DNA from: Bacillus sp. sid0103
Lineage (GTDB): Bacteria > Bacillota > Bacilli > Bacillales_B > DSM-18226
Direction: 5' to 3'
DNA: 5,622 nt
NCBI RefSeq assembly: GCF_019219025.1
Contig: NZ_JAHUWN010000068.1
Span: 1-5,622 of the forward strand
Part shown: piece by piece, positions 1 through 4,048 of the stretch
How positions within the stretch are numbered: position 1 is the stretch's first letter
Layout of the letters: each line of letters begins with the position of its first letter
The notes under the pieces: model-generated
Databases searched by the model: none
Seen by the model: only the letters and a program-made list of their open reading frames with translations
What the model was told of the DNA's origin: nothing
Program-made: the position numbers and the translations under genes

Positions 1-9
1 AATTAAATA

Positions 10-127
10 GTCTGGCAATTATGGCGAGAAGGTCACACCCGTTCCCATACCGAACACGGAAGTTAAGCTTCTCAGCGCCAATGGTAGTTGGGACACGCGT
101 CCCTGTGAGAGTAGGACGTTGCCAGGC
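10..127 (+). rRNA. rrf: 5S ribosomal RNA
   Basis: The 5S rRNA of the large ribosomal subunit. The conserved core (ACACCCGTTCCCATACCGAA at 35-54, GAAGTTAAG at 59-67, GAGAGTAGGACG near the 3' end) is unmistakable and of the Bacillus type. The terminal helix pairs CTGGCAA (12-18) with TTGCCAG (119-125), extended by wobble and G-C pairs to about 10 and 127. This sets the ends to within a base or two. Its length, near 117 nt, is normal. It is the last rRNA of an operon whose 16S and 23S genes would lie upstream, outside the window. Confidence 0.97.
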
Positions 128-151
128 TAGCCCTTCTGGGTTATTTTTTTT
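128..151 (+). terminator. terminator-like hairpin between 5S and the tRNA array
   Basis: TAGCCC (128-133) pairs with GGGTTA (138-143) around a TTCT loop, and eight T residues follow. The six-pair stem contains a G-U pair and is weak. It could be a leaky terminator, a pause site, or only a processing hairpin. No convincing promoter was seen between it and the first tRNA, so read-through into the array is likely. Confidence 0.5.
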
Positions 152-166
152 GTCAACATTTTATCT

Positions 167-241
167 GGCCCCTTGGTCAAGTGGTTAAGACACCTCCCTT
201 TCACGGAGGTAACACGGGTTCGAATCCCGTAGGGGTCACCA
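167..241 (+). tRNA. tRNA-Glu (TTC)
   Basis: Cloverleaf with a seven-pair acceptor (GGCCCCT with AGGGGTC), anticodon stem CCTCC/GGAGG and anticodon TTC at 200-202, reading GAA/GAG. The T-loop is TTCGAAT. CCA is encoded at 239-241. It is the first tRNA after the 5S gene. Confidence 0.97.
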
Positions 242-245
242 TTTT

Positions 246-321
246 GGAGGGTTAGCTCAGCTGGGAGAGCATCTGCCTTACAAGCAGAGGGTCGGCGGTT
301 CGATCCCGTCATCCTCCACCA
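246..321 (+). tRNA. tRNA-Val (TAC)
   Basis: Acceptor GGAGGGT pairs with ATCCTCC through one G-U pair. The anticodon arm is TCTGC-CTTACAA-GCAGA, so the anticodon is TAC, which can read all GUN codons when U34 is modified. CCA is encoded at 319-321. Confidence 0.97.
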
Positions 322-327
322 TATTTT

Positions 328-403
<76 letters not shown>

Positions 404-424
404 TTTATTTTTTTTGCTTTTTTT

Positions 425-500
425 GAGCCATTAGCTCAGTCGGTAGAGCATCTGACTTTTAATCAGAGGGTCGAAGGTTCGAGTCCTTCATGGCTCACCA
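425..500 (+). tRNA. tRNA-Lys (TTT)
   Basis: Acceptor GAGCCAT pairs perfectly with ATGGCTC. Anticodon arm TCTGA-CTTTTAA-TCAGA gives anticodon TTT (AAA/AAG). CCA is encoded at 498-500. Confidence 0.97.
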
Positions 501-535
501 GAGTTTTTTGCGAAAGCAAAATAGCTTTCAATATT
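501..535 (+). repeat. spacer repeat copy 1 (before tRNA-Leu)
   Basis: This Lys-Leu spacer matches the Leu-Gly spacer at 621-655 at 27 of 35 positions without gaps, most strongly at GTTTTTTGC and CAATATT. It can form either of two exclusive hairpins: TTTTGC-GAAA-GCAAAA (506-521), or GAAAGC (512-517) with GCTTTC (524-529). No T-run follows either, so a processing role is more likely than termination. Confidence 0.6.
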
Positions 536-617
536 GCGGGTGTGGCGGAATTGGCAGACGCACCAGACTTAGGATCTGGCGCCGCAAGGCGTGGGGGTTC
601 GACTCCCTTCACCCGCA
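536..617 (+). tRNA. tRNA-Leu (TAG)
   Basis: Class II tRNA with a long variable arm. Acceptor GCGGGTG pairs with CACCCGC. Anticodon arm CCAGA-CTTAGGA-TCTGG gives anticodon TAG (CUN codons). The discriminator A617 is followed by TCA instead of CCA, so the 3' end must be added by CCA nucleotidyltransferase. It is flanked on both sides by copies of the same spacer sequence. Confidence 0.96.
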
Positions 618-620
618 TCA

Positions 621-655
621 AAGTTTTTTGCAACAACAATATAACTCACAATATT
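621..655 (+). repeat. spacer repeat copy 2 (after tRNA-Leu)
   Basis: Direct repeat of 501-535 with 27 of 35 identical positions. The two copies bracket tRNA-Leu(TAG), as expected if a tRNA-plus-spacer unit was duplicated, or if the intervening gene was exchanged by recombination between spacers. This copy has lost the paired arms seen in copy 1. Confidence 0.6.
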
Positions 656-656
656 T

Positions 657-728
657 GCGGAAGTAGTTCAGTGGTAGAACACCACCTTGCCAAGGTGGGG
701 GTCGCGGGTTCGAATCCCGTCTTCCGCT
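657..728 (+). tRNA. tRNA-Gly (GCC)
   Basis: Acceptor GCGGAAG pairs with CTTCCGC. Anticodon arm CCACC-TTGCCAA-GGTGG gives anticodon GCC (GGU/GGC). Discriminator T728 is followed by TCA, one base away from an encoded CCA. Confidence 0.96.
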
Positions 729-736
729 TCATGATT

Positions 737-825
737 GCCGGGGTGGCGGAACTGGCAGACGCACAGGACTTAAAATCCTGCGGTAGGTGACTACCGTACC
801 GGTTCGATTCCGGTCCTCGGCACCA
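737..825 (+). tRNA. tRNA-Leu (TAA)
   Basis: Class II tRNA. Acceptor GCCGGGG pairs with CCTCGGC through one G-U pair. Anticodon arm CAGGA-CTTAAAA-TCCTG gives anticodon TAA (UUA/UUG). The variable arm CGGTAG/CTACCG forms a clear stem. CCA is encoded at 823-825. Confidence 0.97.
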
Positions 826-840
826 CTTAATTTAGAAAAT

Positions 841-917
<77 letters not shown>

Positions 918-923
918 TATTTA

Positions 924-997
924 CGGGAAGTAGCTCAGCTTGGTAGAGCACTTGGTTTGGGACCAAGGGGTCGCAGGTTCGAATCCTGTCTTCCCGA
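924..997 (+). tRNA. tRNA-Pro (TGG)
   Basis: Acceptor CGGGAAG pairs with CTTCCCG. Anticodon arm CTTGG-TTTGGGA-CCAAG gives anticodon TGG (CCN codons). Discriminator A997 is followed by TCA in place of CCA. Confidence 0.96.
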
Positions 998-1017
998 TCA
1001 GACATCTAACATTATAT

Positions 1018-1093
1018 GGGGTCTTAGCTCAGCTGGGAGAGCGCCTGCTTTGCACGCAGGAGGTCAGGGGTTCGATCCCCCTAGACTCCACCA
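1018..1093 (+). tRNA. tRNA-Ala (TGC)
   Basis: Acceptor GGGGTCT pairs with AGACTCC and includes a G3-U70 wobble, the main alanine identity element. Anticodon arm CCTGC-TTTGCAC-GCAGG gives anticodon TGC (GCN codons). CCA is encoded at 1091-1093. Confidence 0.97.
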
Positions 1094-1114
1094 ACAATTT
1101 TAAAATGATATTGT

Positions 1115-1191
1115 GGCGGTGTAGCTCAGCTGGCTAGAGCGTACGGTTCATACCCGTAAGGTCGGGGGTTCGATCCCCTCCGCCGCTACCA
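1115..1191 (+). tRNA. tRNA-Met (CAT), elongator
   Basis: Acceptor GGCGGTG pairs with CGCCGCT, with G1-U72 and one internal wobble. Anticodon arm TACGG-TTCATAC-CCGTA gives anticodon CAT. Its closeness to the B. subtilis elongator methionine tRNA, and the distinct initiator at 1420, support the elongator call. CCA is encoded. Confidence 0.93.
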
Positions 1192-1207
1192 TATATTATC
1201 TAAACTT

Positions 1208-1284
1208 GGACCTTTAGCTCAGCTGGTTAGAGCAGACGGCTCATAACCGTCCGGTCGTAGGTTCGAATCCTACAAGGTCCACCA
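1208..1284 (+). tRNA. tRNA-Ile2 (CAT, lysidine-modified)
   Basis: Acceptor GGACCTT pairs with AAGGTCC. Anticodon arm GACGG-CTCATAA-CCGTC gives the gene anticodon CAT. The body and its position between elongator Met and Ser match the B. subtilis Ile2 tRNA, whose C34 is changed to lysidine by TilS so that it reads AUA. The identity is inferred from this resemblance, since the gene anticodon alone would say Met. CCA is encoded at 1282-1284. Confidence 0.85.
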
Positions 1285-1302
1285 TTATCTTTATATTTAT
1301 TC

Positions 1303-1395
1303 GGAGGAATACCCAAGTTTGGCTGAAGGGATCGGTCTTGAAAACCGACAGGCGGGTCATACCGCGCGGGGGTTCGAATCCCTCTTCCTCCTCCA
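1303..1395 (+). tRNA. tRNA-Ser (TGA)
   Basis: Class II tRNA with a long variable arm (GCGG...CCGC). Acceptor GGAGGAA pairs with TTCCTCC. Anticodon arm TCGGT-CTTGAAA-ACCGA gives anticodon TGA (UCN codons). CCA is encoded at 1393-1395, but the discriminator at 1392 is T. Bacterial serine tRNAs normally have G73, as the second Ser gene in this array does. Confidence 0.95.
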
Positions 1396-1419
1396 TAAAT
1401 GTTAACCTATTCTTATTGT

Positions 1420-1493
<74 letters not shown>

Positions 1494-1495
1494 TT

Positions 1496-1569
1496 GGTCT
1501 GGTAGTTCAGTTGGTTAGAATGCCTGCCTGTCACGCAGGAGGTCGCGGGTTCGAGTCCCGTCCAGACCG
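1496..1569 (+). tRNA. tRNA-Asp (GTC)
   Basis: Acceptor GGTCTGG pairs perfectly with CCAGACC. Anticodon arm CCTGC-CTGTCAC-GCAGG gives anticodon GTC (GAU/GAC). Discriminator G1569 is the usual aspartate identity base. TAC follows, so CCA is not encoded. Confidence 0.96.
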
Positions 1570-1615
1570 TACTTTTATCCCCAGTAGGTAACTGCTGTTG
1601 ATATAGATTTTGTGT

Positions 1616-1688
1616 GGCTCAGTAGCTCAGTTGGTAGAGCAAAGGACTGAAAATCCTTGTGTCGGCGGTTCGATTCCGTCCTGAGCCA
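1616..1688 (+). tRNA. tRNA-Phe (GAA)
   Basis: Acceptor GGCTCAG pairs with CTGAGCC. Anticodon arm AAGGA-CTGAAAA-TCCTT gives anticodon GAA (UUU/UUC). Discriminator A1688 is followed by CCT, one base short of CCA. Confidence 0.96.
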
Positions 1689-1699
1689 CCTTTTTATAT

Positions 1700-1784
1700 G
1701 GAGGGGTAGCGAAGTGGCTAAACGCGGCGGACTGTAAATCCGCTCCCTCAGGGTTCGGCGGTTCGAATCCGTCCCCCTCCACCA
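1700..1784 (+). tRNA. tRNA-Tyr (GTA)
   Basis: Class II tRNA of bacterial tyrosine type. Acceptor GGAGGGG pairs with CCCCTCC. Anticodon arm GCGGA-CTGTAAA-TCCGC gives anticodon GTA (UAU/UAC). A variable arm is present. CCA is encoded at 1782-1784. Confidence 0.97.
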
Positions 1785-1789
1785 TGTAT

Positions 1790-1863
1790 AGGGGTATAGT
1801 TTAAAGGTAGAACGAAGGTCTCCAAAACCTTTGGTGTGGGTTCAATTCCTACTACCCCTGCCA
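1790..1863 (+). tRNA. tRNA-Trp (CCA)
   Basis: Acceptor AGGGGTA pairs with TACCCCT and has discriminator G1860, as expected for tryptophan. Anticodon arm AAGGT-CTCCAAA-ACCTT gives anticodon CCA (UGG). The 3' CCA is encoded at 1861-1863. Confidence 0.97.
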
Positions 1864-1877
1864 AATGATTCTATAAT

Positions 1878-1954
1878 GGCGGTAGTGGCGAAGTGGTTAA
1901 CGCATCGGATTGTGGTTCCGACATTCGTGGGTTCGATTCCCATCAGCGGCCCCA
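1878..1954 (+). tRNA. tRNA-His (GTG), acceptor stem disrupted
   Basis: The anticodon arm TCGGA-TTGTGGT-TCCGA gives GTG (CAU/CAC). G1878 is the extra G(-1) facing C73 (1951), the histidine hallmark. CCA is encoded at 1952-1954. The acceptor is odd: 5' GCGGTAG against 3' CAGCGGC leaves a G3-G70 mismatch, an A6-A67 mismatch and a U5-G68 wobble. The 3' strand would pair perfectly with GCCGCTG. The gene may be impaired or a recombinant of two His variants. Confidence 0.9.
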
Positions 1955-1970
1955 TTTATTTATAAATTAT

Positions 1971-2042
1971 TGGGCTATAGCCAAGCGGTAAGGAAACGGT
2001 CTTTGACTCCGTCATGCGTTGGTTCGAATCCAGCTAGCCCAG
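1971..2042 (+). tRNA. tRNA-Gln (TTG), with stem mismatches
   Basis: Acceptor TGGGCTA pairs perfectly with TAGCCCA. Anticodon TTG reads CAA/CAG. The anticodon stem ACGGT/TCCGT has a U31-U39 mismatch at the loop end, and the D-stem GCC/GGA has G10-A25. Both depart from the fully paired Bacillus form. Discriminator G2042 is followed by TCA, not CCA. The next tRNA begins four bases later. Confidence 0.92.
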
Positions 2043-2046
2043 TCAT

Positions 2047-2120
<74 letters not shown>

Positions 2121-2131
2121 ATTTAAGAAAT

Positions 2132-2205
2132 GCGGGTGTAGTTTAGTGGTAAAACCTCAGCCTTCCAAGCTGATGTTGTGAGTTCGATTCTCATCACCCG
2201 CTCCA
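2132..2205 (+). tRNA. tRNA-Gly (TCC)
   Basis: Acceptor GCGGGTG pairs with CACCCGC. Anticodon arm TCAGC-CTTCCAA-GCTGA gives anticodon TCC (GGA/GGG), completing the glycine box with the GCC gene at 657. CCA is encoded at 2203-2205. Confidence 0.97.
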
Positions 2206-2214
2206 CATAAATAT

Positions 2215-2291
<77 letters not shown>

Positions 2292-2297
2292 TATTGT

Positions 2298-2372
2298 TCC
2301 GCAGTAGCTCAGTGGTAGAGCTATCGGCTGTTAACCGATCGGTCGTAGGTTCGAGTCCTACCTGCGGAGCCA
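2298..2372 (+). tRNA. tRNA-Asn (GTT)
   Basis: Acceptor TCCGCAG pairs with CTGCGGA. Anticodon arm ATCGG-CTGTTAA-CCGAT gives anticodon GTT (AAU/AAC). Discriminator G2369. CCA is encoded at 2370-2372. Confidence 0.97.
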
Positions 2373-2385
2373 TTTTTATGTTTAT

Positions 2386-2476
2386 GGGGAAGTACTCAAG
2401 AGGCTGAAGAGGCGCCCCTGCTAAGGGTGTAGGTCGGGTAACCGGCGCGAGGGTTCAAATCCCTCCTTCTCCGCCA
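2386..2476 (+). tRNA. tRNA-Ser (GCT)
   Basis: Class II tRNA. Acceptor GGGGAAG pairs with CTTCTCC, with a G3-U70 wobble. The loop CTGCTAA gives anticodon GCT (AGU/AGC). It has a long variable arm, discriminator G2473 as normal for serine, and CCA encoded at 2474-2476. G3-U70 is the main alanine identity element, so its presence in a serine tRNA is a curiosity; the long variable arm should still direct serylation. Confidence 0.96.
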
Positions 2477-2481
2477 TAAAT

Positions 2482-2555
2482 GCGCCTTTAGCTCAGCTGG
2501 ATAGAGCATACGCCTTCTAAGCGTACGGTCAGAGGTTCGAATCCTCTAAGGCGCG
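2482..2555 (+). tRNA. tRNA-Arg (TCT)
   Basis: Acceptor GCGCCTT pairs with AAGGCGC. Anticodon arm TACGC-CTTCTAA-GCGTA gives anticodon TCT (AGA/AGG). Discriminator G2555 is followed by TAA, so CCA is not encoded. It is the last tRNA of the array, 25 bases before the terminator. Confidence 0.96.
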
Positions 2556-2580
2556 TAAAAATTTAAATAGTTATATAAAA

Positions 2581-2607
2581 ACGCTTGGATATCCGAGCGT
2601 TTTTTTT
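2581..2607 (+). terminator. intrinsic terminator of the rRNA/tRNA operon
   Basis: ACGCTTGG (2581-2588) pairs with CCGAGCGT (2593-2600), including one wobble pair, around an ATAT loop. Seven further T residues follow directly. This is a textbook Rho-independent terminator placed just after the last tRNA. Confidence 0.93.
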
Positions 2608-2815
2608 GTATGAGGAACTGGAGTTTCAAAAACAAGTAAAACATTTTTTGTTATATGATCAGAATATGAAAGTGTTCAGATTAATCCAAAAAAAGCGTAG
2701 GAATTTCGGTTTGCCTCATAACTCGAACTCTTTATTGGGAATAGGACGCTCATATACAGGAGTAAAGCACCTCAACAAATACTATTTCAATGTGGTGAAA
2801 GCTTATTGAAATATT
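2608..2815. other. intergenic stretch without supported gene
   Basis: AT-rich sequence after the operon terminator. The only open frame of note on the + strand starts from TTG inside the terminator hairpin, has no ribosome binding site and resembles no family I know. No hairpin, repeat or promoter stands out here. Confidence 0.6.
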
Positions 2816-2858
2816 CCAAAACAAAGGGCCAGAGACAAAGCATTGTCTCTGGCCCTTT
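2816..2858 (-). terminator. strong intrinsic terminator, leftward
   Basis: A perfect 16-pair hairpin: arms 2823-2838 and 2843-2858 around a four-base loop. In the leftward transcript the stem ends in UUU, followed by G and UUUU (2825-2818), which fits Rho-independent termination. In the + direction only three T residues follow, so it mainly serves - strand transcripts. It would end the small transcript started near 3069, and any read-through from the SDR gene. Confidence 0.8.
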
Positions 2859-2865
2859 AATCAAT

Positions 2866-2943
2866 TATTCATCGGCAAATAGTCATACTCAAATAAGCAT
2901 AGTAATACTACACTTTTTTTAGCAAGCTATTTGCCAATGAATA
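2866..2943 (-). repeat. 17-bp inverted repeat, long stem-loop in leftward RNA
   Basis: Arms 2866-2882 and 2927-2943 are complementary at 16 of 17 positions around a 44-base loop. The one exception (C2873 opposite A2936) is a C-A mismatch in a + strand RNA but a G-U wobble in a - strand RNA, so only the leftward transcript forms the whole helix. A second small hairpin, AGGAAGC-TTAG-GCTTCCT (2945-2962), abuts it. Confidence 0.6.
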
Positions 2944-2951
2944 GAGGAAGC

Positions 2952-3047
2952 TTAGGCTTCCTGATTAAGCTCCGCACAATGCTTCATCGTATACATTTGC
3001 ACGGAGCTAAGTTTTCTAATAAAAATTCTATGCTGGGTATTCATCAT
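2952..3047 (-). CDS. putative 31-residue small protein
   Basis: A short ORF (start MMNTQHRIF, end ELNQEA, stop TAA at 2954-2952). Two things support it. AGAAGG (3061-3056) lies eight bases before the first ATG, good Shine-Dalgarno spacing. A consensus extended -10 promoter lies about 30 bases upstream. The peptide is mildly basic in its first half, has one cysteine and no membrane segment or signal peptide. I do not recognise it. Its coding sequence holds a seven-pair inverted repeat (2968-2974 with 3002-3008), and the stop codon sits in the loop of the next hairpin. It may therefore be a dual-function RNA, or a chance ORF in a structured non-coding RNA. The second codon is also ATG. Confidence 0.4.
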   Translation of the reverse strand: MMNTQHRIFIRKLSSVQMYTMKHCAELNQEA

Positions 3048-3075
3048 TGAAAGGACCTTCTTTGCCATTTATTCT

Positions 3076-3104
3076 ATTATAGCATCACAAGAATATACTC
3101 AGAA
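3076..3104 (-). promoter_or_regulatory. extended -10 promoter, leftward
   Basis: On the - strand TGCTATAAT (3084-3076) is a perfect sigma-A -10 box with the TG extension. Seventeen bases further upstream lies TTCTGA (3104-3099), a weak -35, which an extended -10 tolerates. Transcription would start near 3069, about 21 bases before the small ORF. It lies in the 3' flank of the SDR gene, so it could give a transcript independent of that gene. Confidence 0.65.
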
Positions 3105-3124
3105 ATGATGCCCCCCCGCATGAT
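3105..3124 (-). other. hairpin with C7/G7 tract after the SDR gene
   Basis: ATGATGC and GCATGAT form a seven-position stem with one G-G mismatch on the + strand, around a run of C residues (G residues in the - strand RNA). It lies 11 bases past the SDR stop codon. Only UUUCU follows in the leftward direction, so it is at best a poor terminator. Confidence 0.35.
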
Positions 3125-3135
3125 GTTTCAATCGC

Positions 3136-3894
3136 TTATAGAGTTAACCCACCATCTACAAGTGCAATTGAACCAGTCATATAGCTTGCTTTATCTGATG
3201 CTAAGAAAGCCACCATTTCAGCAAGTTCATTCGGATCAGCATAACGACCCATTCTCATATTTGAAATCTCGTCTGGAACGTAACCGCCTTTTTCAAACTG
3301 CTCAGCAACACTAGCAGTTAAGGCTGTTTGAACACCGCCAGGGCAAAGCGCATTAATTCGGATTCCTTTTTTAGCATATTCTAATGCAGCACCTTTCGTT
3401 AAACCGATAACGGCATGTTTGCTGGCAGAATATACAGCTACACTATGCTCAGGACGAATTCCTGCAGTAGAAGCCGTATTAATAATCGATCCGCTTCCTT
3501 GCTCTTCCATGACTTTTAGGACATATTTCAATCCAAGGAATACTCCTTTTACATTGATGGACATGATTCTGTCAAATTCGGTTTCTTCAACTGTAATAAG
3601 AGGTGCGAACTTTTGAATAACACCTGCATTATTGAAAAATATATCAATGCGACCATATGTTTCGACTGCTTTATTAACATAGTTTTGAACATCTTCACTT
3701 TTCGATACATCGGCCTGAACGAAGATGCCTTCTCCACCTTGCTCTTTCACAAGCTTTAATGTTTCTTCCCCTGTTTCTTTATTAAAATCAACTAAGACAA
3801 CGGTTGCTCCGTTGCTAGCAAGTTTCAAACTGCTTGCTCTTCCTATGCCACTTCCTGCACCAGTGATAACGGCAATTTTATTTGCTAATTCCAT
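3136..3894 (-). CDS. SDR family NAD(P)-dependent oxidoreductase
   Basis: A classical short-chain dehydrogenase/reductase of 252 residues, the usual length, with a Rossmann fold. In order: cofactor motif TGAGSGIG (11-18); acidic Asp36 at the end of beta-2 (VLVD), which favours NAD(H) over NADP(H); Asp62; NNAG (88-91); and the catalytic tetrad Asn114, Ser142, Tyr155 and Lys159 (YSASK). PGGVQT (185-190) and C-terminal VDGGLTL are also typical. It should be a cytosolic enzyme oxidising an alcohol or reducing a carbonyl. The substrate cannot be read from sequence; glucose dehydrogenase-like, cyclic alcohol dehydrogenase and 3-oxoacyl reductase-like members all share these motifs. I start at the ATG at 3894 because GGGGG (3907-3903) lies eight bases before it. 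An in-frame ATG at 3909 would add five residues but would place that tract inside the gene. It is divergent from the AraC-family gene, its likely regulator. No strong terminator directly follows. Confidence 0.93.
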   Translation of the reverse strand: MELANKIAVITGAGSGIGRASSLKLASNGATVVLVDFNKETGEETLKLVKEQGGEGIFVQADVSKSEDVQNYVNKAVETYGRIDIFFNNAGVIQKFAPLITVEETEFDRIMSINVKGVFLGLKYVLKVMEEQGSGSIINTASTAGIRPEHSVAVYSASKHAVIGLTKGAALEYAKKGIRINALCPGGVQTALTASVAEQFEKGGYVPDEISNMRMGRYADPNELAEMVAFLASDKASYMTGSIALVDGGLTL

Positions 3895-4048
3895 GTTCAT
3901 TTCCCCCATGTTTAAGATTTCTTACATCACCTATTTTATTGCTGATTAAGAATGAATTATTGTATTATTCTACGGATAATAGTATTTTCTTATTGTAAAA
4001 AATAAACAATGTAACCGATTTAAAAAACGGATGGAGTAGATGAAATAG
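3895..4048. promoter_or_regulatory. divergent control region with TTATTGTA direct repeat
   Basis: The 154-bp AT-rich region between the two divergent starts. TTATTGTA occurs at 3957-3964 and again at 3990-3997, 33 bp apart start to start (about three helical turns), and ACAAT in inverted orientation follows near 4006. AraC-family proteins usually bind direct repeats, so these are candidate operator sites. A weak rightward promoter may be TTGTAT (3960-3965) with TATTTT (3983-3988), spaced 17, which overlaps the repeats. No leftward promoter is clear. GGAG (4033-4036) is the only Shine-Dalgarno candidate for the rightward gene, 12 bases before its ATG, longer than ideal. Confidence 0.45.

Noticed and set aside
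127..312. 61-codon ORF, - strand
   Set aside because: Runs antisense through tRNA-Glu and tRNA-Val; the peptide is the familiar false translation of tRNA T-arms.
404..424. T-rich tract between tRNA-Thr and tRNA-Lys
   Set aside because: No stem precedes it other than the tRNA itself, so it is not called a terminator.
542..790. 82-codon ORF beginning MAELADAPDLGSG
   Set aside because: It is the translation of tRNA-Leu, tRNA-Gly and tRNA-Leu; a well-known spurious annotation.
940..1137. 65-codon ORF, + strand
   Set aside because: Covers tRNA-Pro, tRNA-Ala and part of tRNA-Met; spurious.
1570..1615. Longer spacer between tRNA-Asp and tRNA-Phe as an internal promoter
   Set aside because: No acceptable -35/-10 pair is visible; the TTGATATAGAT string lacks correct spacing.
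2585..2809. 74-codon ORF, + strand
   Set aside because: Starts with TTG inside the operon terminator, has no ribosome binding site, and resembles no family I know.
3105..3949. Several overlapping ORFs of 62-74 codons within or opposite 3105-3949
   Set aside because: Shadows of the SDR gene, which has a complete set of family motifs in its own frame.
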